A DNA stretch of 64,000 nt from Phanerochaete sordida (Eukaryota; Basidiomycota; Agaricomycetes; Polyporales; Phanerochaetaceae). The stretch is from assembly GCA_019973155.2 (NCBI GenBank), contig BPQB01000040.1, positions 186,001-250,000 on the forward strand, in the 5' to 3' direction. Both the position numbers and the translations under genes were made by a program. Numbering within the stretch: the stretch's first letter is position 1; each line of letters begins with the position of its first letter. Below the pieces are notes generated by a model. The model had not been told where the DNA came from, made no database searches, and worked only from the letters and a program-made list of their open reading frames with translations. Below are positions 19,860 through 32,348 of the stretch, one piece after another.

Positions 19860-21957
19860 CTACTGCGCGACGAGCGCACCGAGCCCCGGCACCGCGCCGA
19901 GCTCCTCGACGCGCACGCCCTTCGCGGCGCTCTCGCCCGCCGACAGCGGCGACACGCTCAGCGCGGTCCAGCTCTGCCACTGCGCCTCGACGCGCCGCGA
20001 CGGCAGCTCCTCCGCCGCGATGCCCGCCGGGTCGAACACGAGCACCCAGATCGCGTCGTACCCGCCCGCTGCACCGTGTCAGCACTTCGAGCTGCCGTGG
20101 CGGCGAGGACAGAAACGCACCTCCGGGGACGCCCCCGCCGATGACGCCTGCGACGGCGCCGCAGCCGTCGAGAAGCGCGGTCTGCTCTGGCGGTTCGATC
20201 GGCACGCCCGCCGCGGTGCCCATCTCGCGCATGCGTGCTCGGATGGCCTGGGGCGCGGGTCAGCGGTGTGTGTGGCGGGACAGATGCCGCGGGCGGCGCA
20301 CCTCGGTGAGCTGGTGGGCCTCTGCGAAGGCCTCGATGATCTTCAGTTTGTCAGTGGGGATGTTGGGGTGTGCGAGCCACTGACACGCAATTAGACCAGT
20401 GGAAGAGAGAGGGGGTGCGGGCGCGTACCTGTGCGCTCTGCAGGCTCGCGAGGTACCGCACCACGACTGCGTATAGCTCGGACTGGGCCGCGGCCAGGTC
20501 TGAGAGTTTCAAGAGCACCCGGCTCAGTGCCTGATTGTGCGCATTCAGTGTTTCCCAAAGAGCATCCGCTGTGCACAGTATTGAGAACGTCGGGAGAAGA
20601 GCCGGTAAAGGCAGGAACGGTCCTACCTTCCGCAGGACGCTCTTTTCGCCACTTGAGGACCTTGCCCACCAGCGACGGCGTATCGCTGCCTGCGTCGACA
20701 TCGGCGAGCATAAGGCGCGTGTGCGGTGGCAGCCTAAACGGTGCGACGCGGTAGTCCCAGGCAGGATTCGAGGGTGACAGGATGCGCGACAGCGACTGCA
20801 CAGATTCCTATGCTGACGTGTGAGCCCCAGAACGTGTGCGAGGCACGCCGCGCGGCGCCCGCCTTTGTGGCCGGGCGCGCGCGAACTCACCAGGTGGTTC
20901 TCCATAAGCGGCTGCAGCACCTGCGGGTCGAAGCGCGTGTAGAGCTGGCTGCCGAAGACGGCCGAGGAGACGTCGAAGCCACTCCCGACCTTGCCCTGCG
21001 CGAGGCAGTGCACGTACTGCGCGACGTTGTGCGCGAGCTTGCGCCCGTCGCTCGCGCTCGCGAGCCCGTCCGCCGCGGCGAACGAGTCGCGTGGGATCGC
21101 GCCTAGGTGCAGCAGCAGCGCGGAGACGAGCGAGGTGATCAGCGCCGCGGACGAGCCGAGCCCCGTCTTGTGCACCTCGGGCAGGCGCACGCCTGTGTGC
21201 AGGAAGGGCGGGAGCTGGGCTAGCGATGCGAGCGTTGGCGGGAGCTTTCTGTTGGCGAGCTAAAGCGCAGGTTGTCAGATTATATCACATCATCGAGAGC
21301 ATGGGAAATGGCGGATAAGCAACCATACGAGAACACGCCCTGGGACTCTATTGCAGGACGTAGTAATCACACCAGTGCTGCAACAACGTCCCGAGACGAT
21401 CCTGGGTGCCAGCACCCGCCCTGAAGTTACGCCAGGCGCTTGTACTGGCCTGAGATGGTCAAGGAACAGCTGTACTGACCTGCGCACGCTGCGAGTAGAA
21501 GTCGTTATCACCCGCTATCGTGACATCGAGGCCAGTCGCGAGCGAGTCACGCAGGTCCTGCGGACCCTTGGCCTCCCAGACAAGCCGGAGAGTCTCCTGC
21601 AGCGCAAGCTGGACGAATTTATTCTTGGTCGACGTGACCGATCTGCGGCGCGCTTCAGAGATCAGTCTCGCGCTGCTCTGGCGTCGGTACTCACTCGTCC
21701 GCGGCCTGCTCGACGCGAACGCCGGTCTGGTCGACGTGGACCAGGTAAAGCCAGGTCGCGTCGACGAACTGGGGCGATCGGACGCGGATCTGTACCGGGC
21801 CCTGTGTACGCGCTGCGCTCGCTGGCAGCGCGGCGACGACGGTGTAAAAGCGGGAGCTGGTGGCGACGACGACGCCCGAGTACTTGGGGTCGAGGACGAG
21901 GTAGCCCCCGGCGAGCAGGACCTTGCCTGGCGAGGAGACGGCGGTGGCGGGCGGCAT
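19860..21957 (-). CDS. ERG8: Phosphomevalonate kinase (ERG8)
   Basis: GHMP-family kinase converting mevalonate-5-phosphate to the diphosphate in isoprenoid/ergosterol synthesis. The N-terminus TAVSSPGKVLLAGGYLVLDP is diagnostic of ERG8. Later exons give NKFVQLALQETLRLVWEA, LDVTIAGDNDFYSQR, the ATP-binding loop EVHKTGLGSSAALITSLVSA, KVGSGFDVSSAVFGSQLYTR, LMLADVDAGSDTPSLVGKVL, WETLNAHNQALSRVLLKL, and the C-terminal GHMP motif VIGGGVPGG joined to AGGYDAIWVLVF. At least nine exons with short introns. Stop TAG at 19862-19860. All key motifs are intact. Length is roughly 500 residues, normal for fungi. Confidence 0.92.
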
Positions 21958-22317
21958 CGGCTGGGCTGGGAGCGGTGGTGCGACTGGGCAGAGCGCGACC
22001 GACTATAACCTCTCGCGATTTGCTGAGTCAGCAGGGGCTCGTACGCGATGGACGCCGTCGTAAGATGGCGCGAATTCCAGCCTTGCTCGTGCGCTGTCGC
22101 GTCTCTTGCCTGAACAGACGTCGGACTGAAGCTTACAGACAAGCTTCGGGTCTAGGGATCGCGGGGCAACCGGAGCCGCACGCCAGCCAGATAGATGCAG
22201 TGCCACGCTTTCCGTCGCCTCCGCGGATTTGCAGGCACGACAGGCCCACGAGTCTTCTACGACATCCCAAGATGGTACATACAACAGACTACTAGCAACA
22301 ACAGTCGCGCAGTGCCC
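21958..22317. other. Intergenic, ERG8 promoter and HEM15 3' flank
   Basis: 360 bp between two minus-strand genes. No recognisable feature beyond short open frames. Confidence 0.45.
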
Positions 22318-23753
22318 CTAGCGGCCGCCACGCTCGAACCATGCCCTTTGCGCGCCGCAGGTGGCATTCGTGCAGCCAGGACACCGGAGCCCCATTTGGA
22401 TGCTCGTTGGGCCGATCCGACCTACGGCGTAGTCCCGCAGGTGCGTCGAAGCCATGTCTGCCAGTGCACGGATAAAGACCGGCGAGTCGTTTAGTGCCTC
22501 TGCCCGTTCAACGTGCATGCCGAGCTGCAAGGTGCGGAGGTCAGATCTGGGGTGACAGAAGTCGTTTGAAGTTTGCCGCACCTCCTTGCCCTCGTGCGCG
22601 TACTCCATATCGAGCTCGAACAGGGTCTCGATGTGGTCGCTCGTGAACGCGATGGGTATGAGCACGACGTTCTTCCGGCCTAGCCGTGCGAGGCCCTTTA
22701 TCGCGTCGCCTGTCTGCATGCCCATCCACGCTGAGGGGCCGACCTGGCTCTGCCACACCAAGCGGTATGGGTTCGAGTGCTTCAGGCGGTCCATGACGGC
22801 GTTGACGGATGCCGCGACTTCCGCCACGTATGGATCGCCACGGTTGACGACAGACATGGGGAGGGAATGCGCCGAGAAGAGAAGCACGGCGTCCTTGCGC
22901 GCTTCTTCTGGGAACTTGGCGAGCGAACGCTCAATGTTCTGCGCCATGGCCTGTCGCACGGCAGGCATTAGTACAGCGTCAACGTGATTGGATGCGGGGT
23001 CGCGTACCTCGACAAAGCCTGAGTGCGTCCCCCAGCGATCAATCACGCTCCATTCAACACCGTCGAAGTCGCCAACCTTGCCCCTCCGGTACAGCTCGTT
23101 GAGGCTGCTGCCCGTCGTGCTGCAGCTATACTGGGGATACTGCGTGAACGCCACGGCGCGCTTGACACCGTCTGCCTTCATTTCCTTCGCCGTCACGTCC
23201 GTGAGCGGGTTCGCGTACCGGAACGCGACATACGCCTTGTGCGGGGCCGTCGCCGGGTGGAGCTCGTCCAGCAGAGCTGCCATGCGCTCGCCCTGCAAAC
23301 GAGTGTACTTCAGGATCGGCGAGCCGCCGCCAATGTCCTCGTACTGCTTCTCGATTTGGGGCGTACGACGGCGCGCGATGAGGGGTGCGAGGACCGATTG
23401 GAACGGCAGCGGAATTAGGTCGCCGTCGGAGAACAGGTTCTTCAAGAAGTCGTGTGTCTCCGGGACCTATGTCTCACTGAGTTTAGGTTAAAGCGAGCGC
23501 ATATACTCGTGTAGTACGCACCGTCGAGGGACCGCCCATGTTCAGCATAACGATAGCTGCAGCTCCTCTTAGCTCATGCTGAAACGAGTACTACGTACAC
23601 AACACACCTGTAGGACTAGACCCTGGTCAGCCACGTATTGCATACGAAATGAAGAGGCACATACGGCTTGCCCGCCGGGGGCGCGTTGTTTAAGGTTGCG
23701 AGCGAACGCTGGAAGGTCCTCGCGATGGTGTTCGCGCGACGGATGCCCGACAT
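22318..23753 (-). CDS. HEM15: Ferrochelatase, mitochondrial (HEM15)
   Basis: Inserts Fe2+ into protoporphyrin IX, the last step of haem synthesis, at the mitochondrial inner membrane. The ATG at 23753 begins an Arg-rich, Ser/Thr-containing targeting peptide (MSGIRRANTIARTFQRSLAT). Next come AAAIVMLNMGGPSTV, then PETHDFLKNLFSDGDLIPLP, GGGSPILKYTRLQGERM, VAFRYANPLTD and AFTQYPQYSCSTTGSSLNEL. The active-site block is DAVLLFSAHSLPMSVVNRGD with the metal-binding His in SAHS. WQSQVGPSAWMGMQT, PIAFTSDHIETLFELDMEY and the C-terminal cluster motif CPGCTNATCGAQ follow, as in [2Fe-2S]-containing ferrochelatases. Three introns are needed; the first appears to use an AAG acceptor at about 23581, the last is near 22590-22525. 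Divergent from the coiled-coil gene. Confidence 0.95.
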
Positions 23754-24390
23754 TGCTTCGTGGACTATGCGGGGCGTGAAGAAGGAGTGCGTCGCTGCGA
23801 GAGAGGGGTTTTTGTGGGCGCAAGGGCGGAGGACATGTCCAAAACGTCGTGCGAAGGGCGTCCACGCTCCGGTGCCGGGTACAGACGCAAGCGCGCGTTG
23901 CTTACACGGCGAGCGTGACTGGCTCGCGTGCTCTCACCGCTGCGACACGTTCTCCGACATACGGAAGCAAACAGACGACGTCCAAGGTGCGGGCTCTTGA
24001 CCCCCAACCACCATCTGCGCCGTGCAATGTTCCCTCCCAGACTCTTGACCATGTCTGACTTGCATAGTTATCGATCAGAGCCCGCCTCGTGCCCATTCCA
24101 ACCAGCACCAACAACGCCTTCCATATCTTGTTTTCAACCTGCCATGACGCTTTGCCCTCTGCGCATTAGGCCTTCATGATTTTTCAACGAATGCGACGAC
24201 ATGACAGCCCTGCACCGGACTTTTCATCGCGAATGAATCGCACAACGATAGTCAGTATCTTATCCCCCCTACCAGGCGCATACACCGAGGCTGACCTGCT
24301 GGACACGTCGACAGCCTTCAGCCTACCTTAGAATACCACACGGTATATAGCCATCCTCCGCTCCCCCTCTCGCCTGCACTCACAGACAGC
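23754..24390. promoter_or_regulatory. Divergent promoter region, HEM15 and coiled-coil gene
   Basis: 637 bp between divergent start codons. Plus-strand sequence before 24391 includes ACACGGTATATAGCC (about 24338), a possible TATA element for the coiled-coil gene. No other gene is seen. Confidence 0.45.
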
Positions 24391-26838
24391 ATGTTTCCAG
24401 TGCTCGACTTTATACCCTCACGCGAAATCAACCGCCTGCGCAAGTACCCTTCACCTACCGTCGCATGGCACGCACTCGACAGCGATGCGGCTTCGTTCCC
24501 CTTCACCGTAATCGCCCTCATGGTCCTGTTCGTCCTGCTGGTTCAGTTCGGTCGCTCCGCTCTCTTCGCACCGTGCCTCCCCTCGCTTCCAACATGGCTC
24601 TCGGAGGGGCTCAGGCTCAAGCAGCACCCCAGAACCAACACGCATGCGACCCGCGCTATCTCCAACATCCCCTCAGCTGTCCCCTCATCCTGGCAGTCGT
24701 TCACCGTCACTTTCACTCTGCCTTCAATTTCGCCATTCTCAGCACCAACATGGATCGTCAATTGGTTAAAGGATCCCCTCGGAACCCGAACACAAGCCAT
24801 TCGTTTCGCACATCTCCACGACCGATATCGCGTCGCAGTGGAAAAATTGGTCAAAATTTCGCATCGCTACAAGAGTCTGCAGGCCCAGCTCAAGGTTGGT
24901 CTCAGCACTCGCGATGCATTCCCCTCGCACAATAACAGACTCATTGTTTGCAGGAGCGCGACGAACGGTTGTACCGGCAGGGTGCCGCTCTGCAAGCTAC
25001 GACCGCGCAGCTCGAGGGTGCCCAAGCGCAGGTAGGACGGCTGCGCGAGGACAACAGGAGGCTGTGCACCGCGAACGAGCGTCTGCACTCGGAGAAGTCG
25101 TTGCTAGAGCAACGATCGGTGGACCAGTTCTACGAGCACGCCCGCCAGCTGCACGAGCGGGAGCGGGAGCAGGAGGCTCTCGAGCGGGTCATCGATCTGC
25201 TCGAGCAGGACAAGGCGGCGTCCCAGGTGAGCGGGTTTCTTCGCTATAAAGCGCGCGATCGGTGCTGAACAAAGGCAGGGTACGCTTTCGGAGCTGTCGC
25301 TTTCCAATGAAGCCCTCAAGGACCGAGTCGACGAGCTTGAGCACGAGCTCACGCATCAGCACGACACCAGCATACATGCGGAATCCGCGCTGGAAGAGGC
25401 TGTCAGGTGTAACGAGTCACTACTCCAGCAGCTCCACGAAACGCAGGCAGACCAGGGCCGACAAGAGCTTGTCGTTGGCGCACGAATAGCCGCTGCCGAA
25501 GCGGAGTATCGAGACACGCTTGAGGAGGCTCGCAAGGAAAACGATGCGTTGCGGGAGCAGCTCGCTTATCAGCAGGCAGAGCACGCGAGGGAGCGTGTTG
25601 AGTGGGGTGCGCGGCTCGAAGCGCTCGAGGACAAGTACCACGTCGCAATGGAGGAAGCGCGCAAGGAGATCCAGGCCGTTCGCGACGAGATGGCGAAGAA
25701 GGAGCAGGATCATCGTGCTGAGCGGGAGCTCCTGGCTGAGAAACTTGCGTTGGCCAAGGCAGACAAGAAGGAAGTGAAGGTGAATACTCGTGCGGGAGAA
25801 ATGTGATTATCTGGCTGAACGTGTTTTCAGGTCAAACTACGCAGGGCAAGGGAAGAAGCGCGACTCAAGGCTTCTGACATCGCCCGCCTCGAGTCCCAGG
25901 CGGCGCAGTACGAGCACAGCTTCGAGGAGCAGCGCGAAAGCTTCCAGCACGACCTCCACTTTGTGCATGTCGAGACGTCGTACCAGCGCGACATGTACGA
26001 GGACCAGATCCACACTACGCAGGCCGAGTCCTCCGCGTTGCGGAAGCAGCTCGCAGAATGCGTCAAGCGCTACGAGGATCAGTCTGCCCGGTTGCGGAAC
26101 GCCCAGACTGGGCTGCGCGACGCGTCGGACACGTACCATCAGCTCGAGCTCAAGCTCAAGGCGGCGGCGGCAGAGAAAGAGGTCGCGGACGACCTCGAGA
26201 ACCTGCTCTCTGATGCGCTGCGGCGCGAGCAGGACAAGTACGAGACGCTCGAGATCAGCTTCGACGTCCTCGAAAGCGCATACAGCTTCCTCGCGCGCGA
26301 GCTCGTCCGCACGGAACATGCGCTCGAAGACGCACTCGAGATCCAGCAGCAGCTCCGCGAGCGCTCCGCTCCCCTCTACGACGAGCCCGCGGCCCAGTAC
26401 GATGGCGAAGAGCTGCCCGCAGAAGAGTATGCCCGGGAGTACTCCCGCCAGGAATACTCCCGTCGGTCGTTCGTCGCGAAAGAGTACGCGGAGGAGGGCG
26501 AGTCGCAGACCACCGGATCTGTCTATTCCGACGGCGATGCGAGCTCCTGGCCCGCGACGCCCGCGCTCATCCGCAGCCGGCAGAACGCCGCGACGCCCGC
26601 CTCGGTGTACTCCGACGGCGACGCAAGCTCCTGGCCCGCGACGCCGGGCCTCACGCGCAGCATGCACAGCACCGCGACGTCAATATCCTCGCCCGTCGTC
26701 ACGACGCCGCCCCTCCCGCCGCTCATGCTCGAGGCGATCCCGTCCGCAGACGGCCTCGCCAAGCATCTCCCGCCCGAGAGCGACGACTTCTTCGGCCCGC
26801 AATGGACTATGGATGCTATGCAGCACATTGGACACTAG
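24391..26838 (+). CDS. Membrane-anchored long coiled-coil protein, function unknown
   Basis: The ATG at 24391 opens a frame with one hydrophobic segment near residues 37-54 (FPFTVIALMVLFVLLVQF), a likely single membrane anchor. It is followed by a Ser/Thr/Pro-rich linker and then, over four or more exons, several hundred residues of Glu/Lys/Gln/Leu-rich heptad sequence (for example QLEGAQAQVGRLREDNRRL, LEALEDKYHVAMEEARKEI, KLRRAREEARLKASDIARLE). The coiled coil ends around QLRERSAPLYDEP. The C-terminal region is Tyr/Ser/Pro-rich and contains two 28-residue repeats. Stop at 26836-26838. The architecture resembles organelle tethers or golgin-like proteins, but no homologue is recognised and no function is assigned. 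Confidence 0.75.
26518..26685 (+). repeat. Two 84-bp (28-residue) tandem coding repeats
   Basis: Units 26518-26601 and 26602-26685 in the C-terminal region of the coiled-coil protein. Both start with the same 15 residues, SVYSDGDASSWPATP, then diverge. The synonymous changes between units show the duplication is not brand new. Confidence 0.85.
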
Positions 26839-27299
26839 GCCCGCGGCGATCCGCGACACATCTCCAGCGCGTCTCCTTGCCACTACTTAGAGTGCTCCCA
26901 GTGGCCTGCTGGTCGACGTGGGACGGTGGTGCGCTGGACAAACACAACGTAATCAATGCAACATTATATTAATCTGGCTACAGTACTGTAACTATGCACA
27001 TGGTGTAAGCAGTGTATCAAGCACGATGTACTCTCCTTTCTGCAATCTAGTTTTCTTCCAGCATACATGACTTACGGTGACTCGTCCTGTGAGAGTTTTC
27101 TACGGCCCCGGCACTTGTGCGCGGAGCTGCGCCAGCGCCACAAAGGCTATCACCAAACCGCGTATGGACGTACGACTCCTGCGATCTGACCACGATGTCG
27201 GGCCATCCCGTTCACGTGGACATTCACTGCCTCTTAACCTGAAGCTACCATGCAACGTCAACTGAGACCTCGACCACCATCTCCTCTGTAGCCCAAGCA
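26839..27299. other. Intergenic between coiled-coil and DUF3632-like genes
   Basis: 460 bp between two plus-strand genes. It holds the 3' flank of one and the promoter of the other; no feature recognised. Confidence 0.4.
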
Positions 27300-28466
27300 A
27301 TGTCGAACACACAGGGCACCCAGAGCAGCCAGGATTCTCTCTCAGACCAAGGTGGGTCGTTTAGAAGTCTAGACATCCATTTTATCGGGTTTAATCTAAG
27401 CTGACAAGCCACGACCTGGGTCGACGCCATCATCGTCGACGTGAAGGACATCAGCGTCCCTCCTGTCCAGGTGGCAGACAAGATCGTCTCACTCCTGAGG
27501 GACGGCTTGAAAGACCACGCCGAGAATGGTTCGATCAACGATACTGGCGACACGCCAGGCCTCGAAGGTTTTCTCTGGTGCTTTTGGGGCAAACTCCTGA
27601 CACTCGTCACACGAGAGGAGCCCGGGCTGCAGGGTCGCGTCATCTTGATCCTGCAGGAGCTGAAGACACGCGGCAAGACAGGCTTCGAGGGCATGACGAT
27701 CTGGAGCCGGCCCATGGACTGGAATGACCTGCCGCTCTTCGGCGCAGTCTCCAGGGAAAATATCAACTGTATGCTTTGAATACTCGTTTGCTAGAGTCTA
27801 ATGCTGATATGTCCAGGTCCCGATACAAGCCTACCGTCGGGCATAATGTTGCCACTGGACACCACTCAGGCGTACGACATACTCTCTGGGGCTACCCCGG
27901 AAGATCCAACGGACCCAACGAGCAAGGCGTATACCGACGCACGTGCGGCGTGGCTCAACCTCGTCCGCTTCTTCATGCAGGTGTGGGCGGCGGACGTCTA
28001 CGACTTCGCGCTCTACGGCATCTGGTTCATGCGCGCCGGCCTGGAAGACTTCGACCCCGCCGACCCCGGGCGCGTCACGGAGATCGCGCCGCCCGCCCTC
28101 GATCTCGAGGCCGCGAGCGTGTGTGTGCAAGTCGCCGGCGCGCAGATGTACCGCTCGCACCTCATCGCGGGGCCGAACGGCGACCCGACCTGGGACTCTG
28201 ACTTGAGAGGTGCGCCGGGTCGGGGCGGGAAGAGGTGGACAGGCATCGATGGGTACAGCCCTGATCGTTGGAAGCTATGGAAGACTGTCTTTGGGGAGTA
28301 CGTCGCTGCCGAAGGCAAACCTAGCATATGGCACAATGCAGTCCAGGCTGCGAAGGTAAGAATGGCCGCCACATCGATTACGAACGAACTGCTCATTTCC
28401 GAATAGGCAGCGATCGTAGCGATGGACAAGGTCGAGGAGGCTGCCGACCTAGCGGTAGTTGGCTAG
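27300..28466 (+). CDS. DUF3632-like protein, function unknown
   Basis: Soluble helical protein. Exon 1 starts at ATG 27300 (MSNTQGTQSSQDSLSDQ). After a short intron the frame gives TTWVDAIIVDVKDISVPP, VADKIVSLLRDGLKDHAE, LEGFLWCFWGKLLTLVTRE and QGRVILILQELKTRG. Another intron leads to GIMLPLDTTQAYDIL, AWLNLVRFFMQVWAADVYDF, ALYGIWFMRAGLEDF, APPALDLEAASVCVQVAGAQ, and a last exon AAIVAMDKVEEAADLAVVG with stop at 28464-28466. The arrangement (helical, Trp-rich 'YxIWxMRAGLE' block and terminal Ala-rich helix) is what I associate with fungal DUF3632 proteins; the family name is tentative. Introns keep the frame and the gene looks intact. Convergent with the left gtaA copy. Confidence 0.7.
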
Positions 28467-28794
28467 CTTCGTGTTCGACCTAGATTCGCTTCTCCTTCAA
28501 TTCCTCCCTTTGCTTTATACCTTTAATCCTCCCAACCTTCCCCATTTATCATCTGCCCCGGTCGGAATCTTCATCGTCGTTCTTGAATGCTCGTTGTCCC
28601 CTCCCTCTCCGTCCGTTCTGTACGCTGACCCACGTATGCTGAAGTGCTTATCTAATGCTCACTAGTAGAGTTGAAGTCTGACGACGACGGAGAGGAATTT
28701 CTCAGAAAGCGACAATTACCCAAGTCAGCGAAGATATAATACATAACACACGATCGAACATGTGGAGAAGAAAAAATCAAGAAACTCGCTACTA
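28467..28794. other. Convergent 3' flanks
   Basis: 328 bp between the stops of the DUF3632-like gene and the left gtaA copy. The sequence is pyrimidine-rich on the plus strand and holds no gene. Confidence 0.4.
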
Positions 28795-31700
28795 TCAGTC
28801 CTCTGCTTCATGATACGTCGGCGGCGGCTCCATCGCTTCCGCGCGGATCGACTGCATCACCAGCCGCAAATTCTGCACCTCCTCCCGCAGGCCCTGCACC
28901 TCCTGCGGCGAGACCGGGCTCGCGATATCGCTCCGCGACGCGACCGTCGGCGGCTCGCGGCTGCTCGCGGGACCGCTGCTGCTCGTGTACGCCGAGCCTG
29001 TTGTCGCTAGGGGCGGCGTCTGGCGGGCCTCGGCCGCCTTCGCCGTCGTGCGCAGGTACGCGCCGACGGGCGCGGCGGGCGCGACGGGCGCGTCGACGGG
29101 CGAGTGCGCCGTCGCGGACGAGCCCCATGCCTGTGAAGTCTGGCGCGCGTAGCTGTACGGCCGCGGTTGCGTGGCGGCCGCGTCGAGCTTCTCGTCCTCC
29201 GCTGCGCGGCGCCGGCGCCACAGGAAGAAGCCCACGCCGAGCAGCACCAGAAGCCCGATGCCGCCCACGACGCCGCCGACGATTGGCCCGACGTTGGAGT
29301 GTGACGAGTTGGCAGAGTTGGCAGGGCTGTCTGGGCTGGTGGAGTTGGTGGATGTACTGTTTGAGAGCTGTGGGACAGTGATTCTGGAGTTGGGAAGGCT
29401 GTGGCGCGTCGTTAGCGGAGGAAGAACAGAGTTGCAGGTATTTCATACCTCAGAGCGATAGGTGCAAACATCGCACCCACTCCTGGGCTAACGAGAAGCT
29501 TCAGCACGGAGTATAGCCTACTCGACGCCGGGGTCTTACCTTGTGGCCGAATTGCTTTCCGCCCCACCCTTCCCATCGAGGGCGACGAGGGTCGAAAAAA
29601 TTGATCCGGACATGTTCTTCGACGCAATATTCCAAACGTAGTCGATGAGGCTACTCCTCACGCCACTGTCGGTCATGGTCATGGCGGTGAAGAGCGTCCA
29701 AGCTATACGCCGAATTTAGAATCAATGCCTGAGGAGCTTCAAATCGGCGCACCTGTATCAGCGTTTGCGTTAGAGCTGGAGCTCAGTTGGTCACTGCTGA
29801 TAGGCAAACCATCTAGGAGCAAAGATCAGCACGTCGACGGCGGCTGCACGCTTGCGCGAAATGGTGCCTACTCGGATTGGCGGCCAGAAGGCCCTGCACG
29901 AACGACGTCTCTGAGCTGTACGTCTGTAGACATTCTGATTAGTGCGCCACTCGCTGGCATTGAGTGAAGACAGCGTACGGCAGCGTCCAGGATATCTGTG
30001 CCGAGCCACTTGTCCGCATACAAGTTGTACTCGAGCGCCCACGACGGATTCGCGGTGTCGCCATAGCTCGAGAGAATGTGCCCGTCCGACGCGAGCGCGA
30101 GCGACTTCCAAGTGTTCGCATACGCCTGCGCCACGCTCTGCGTTTCGTCAGCCATGGCATTGTGGCGGCGAAAGCAGCATCAGTCGACGCACCAAGTAGC
30201 GCTGCGCATCTGCTGGTTCGTTCATTGCAGCGCAGGCCTGCGACATCGCGGCGATGGCGATGATACCCTTGATGGCTAGGTTCGTCGAGTTCGGTTTTGA
30301 GCCGACGTCTGCAGTAACTCTATTCCCGTGTCATCATGGGCTATGTCGAAGCTCGAAGGCAACGTACTGGTTGGAAGGCATCGGAGATGTGTTGTTTACA
30401 AGGTAGTCAGCCCATTGTTTCAGGACCGGGTACTGCGTGTTGATTAGAAGCAGAGGACTACGAAGACAGCGAAAGCTCACATATGCGCCGATCAGAGAGC
30501 CGTCGCCCGTTGCACGCGCATGTGCGACGGTCATGATAAGCATATTGCCCGATTCTGAGCATGGCTCAATTAAACCATGTGATACGAGGCGGATGCAGAC
30601 TTACGTTCGACGCCTTGTACATGGGCCGTTACTGGGCTCCCCGTGGCATTGGGGTAACTGTCACCTTCACGTACCGTCAGTCCGCAAGGTATTTCCCGCG
30701 CGCGACGCAACACACCGATGTCCCTCGGAGCGTACGCCTGCTGCCACACAGGAGAGGCCGCAAAGTCCAGCACCGGCCTCAGCAGCCACCCGCCCCAGGT
30801 CGCGTTCACGCTCAGGAAGGCAGGGAACGCGGCGTACATGACCTCCACAGGGTTGACCCGCCCGGTCGCGCCGAGGTCTTTCATGAAGACCTTCACATCG
30901 CTCGTGTTGAAGGAAGTGCCCGAGCCGCCGACGGTGAGCTCTGTGCCGGCGAAGGCCTGGCGCGCTGCGAGGGAGACGAGATCCGCGGCGTGCGGCGAGA
31001 CTGCAGACGCATTTGTTGCGAGCGCGAGGTCGAGAGACTCGGCGCGTTCGACGGCGTTGGAGTAGTCTTGTAGGAAAGACGTGAGCTGGGGGTGACGTGA
31101 GTGGACAAAAGCGGTCTAAATGACACGGACGCATACCATGTCCACGGCAGTGCCCGTGGTACGCCAGTACGGGCTGCGCGTCTCCTGTGCACCGGTCGCG
31201 GTCACGGCTTGGACCGCGGGATCACGCACCATGCCCACCGCCCAGACGACGGGATCAGTGGTCGTCGTGACCTCTCCGAGGTCCATCGAGATCGCAAAGA
31301 CATTGAATGCGCTGTATGCGGTGAGCACCATGGTATTACGCCTGGAAGGAGGGGTCATACTCTGAAATCTTCTTGGGCCCTTGGTTGGCACTGTTCGTCA
31401 GTTTACCCTGGCTGCTGAACTGGCCCCGGCAGTTTGCATCAGAGTCGGCCATCCAGGTCATTTGCTGCGTCTAAAGGAGCTGTTAGCACTAATATCGAGA
31501 TTGTGCGATAGCACGCACGAGCAGTGATGCGAAATATGTGGAGGTGTCTTCGGCCTGATTAGTGATTTCTGAGAACGCCAGAGGTGTGGCGAGGGTTACT
31601 GAATGGTATAAGATGGTATCCGTTGGAACTGTTTGCCAATTCATAACATCGTTACGATTCCCCGAGACCCATTCTGCGACAATGTTCTATCAGATTGAGA

Positions 31701-32348
31701 ATAGGTAGAGTCACAGATTGAGCACACCTCCACTTATATCAGAGTAAACCTGTACAGTGTGAGGCTGTCCGTCGTTTGATGTTGCAGTGAGAGAAATGTA
31801 TGTGAACGGGAATGACTGCTTTGCAGGGTCGGATGGCTGTTGAAGAGTTAGTGACGGTTGGGCTGCAGTTTGCACAGACGACGTGCCTCAATGGGCGACA
31901 AGTATGTGACGTTTAGATCTATTGGGCCTGAGGTAATGCTCATCACTGTACGTGTGGGCGTGATTTGTATGTTGTTCAGGACGGAGAAGTTCAGACCGCC
32001 GGGGCTGCCTGCATCCCCGAGCCATTTGTACGTGAGATTATTGTCGATGCGGATGTGACCCGCCCATCCTAGGATGCCCTGTAGCGCAGACAGATGAGCA
32101 GCGCATCTTGCAGATGTGGTAGGATGCAATCTTACACCGCTCCAGAACTGTGGCCAGAATTCTGGTGCACGCTTCACGGTGGGTGTGTACGGTATGTTCG
32201 TTGTATTCATCCATCCGCTCAAGTACGGACTTCGCACGGCGAGGGGGACCCACGACGTCCAGAGCGAATCGCTGAGCTGTGCATGCGCGACCAGAGCGAC
32301 GCAAGCCAGGTGGAATATCAGGGAGAGCAGGTGGGCCCTTGGCAGCAT
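28795..32348 (-). CDS. gtaA: GtaA-type glutaminase with C-terminal membrane anchor, copy 1 (intact)
   Basis: Secreted or surface glutaminase family (glutamine to glutamate + ammonia). The signal peptide MLPRAHLLSLIFHLACVALV ends before AQLSDSLWTSWVPLAVRSPY. Spliced exons then give SGWMNTTNIPYTPTVKRAPE, GWAGHIRIDNNLTYKWLGDA, FSVLNNIQITPTRTVMSITS, NDGQPHTVQVYSDISG, WMADSDANCRGQFSSQGKL, VVWAVGMVRDPAVQAVTATG, QDYSNAVERAESLDLALATN, KVFMKDLGATGRVNPVEVMY, SYPNATGSPVTAHVQGVEES, NMLIMTVAHARATGDGSLI, LKQWADYLVNNTSPMPSNQ and TWKSLALASDGHILSSYGD. The C-terminus has a Ser/Asn/Thr/Pro stalk, one helix GGIGLLVLLGVGFFLWRRRR and a cytosolic tail of about 130 residues ending PPPTYHEAED, which contains a PPxY motif. 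More than ten short introns. No break found. The duplicate lies at 43344-46920 in the opposite orientation. Confidence 0.88.
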
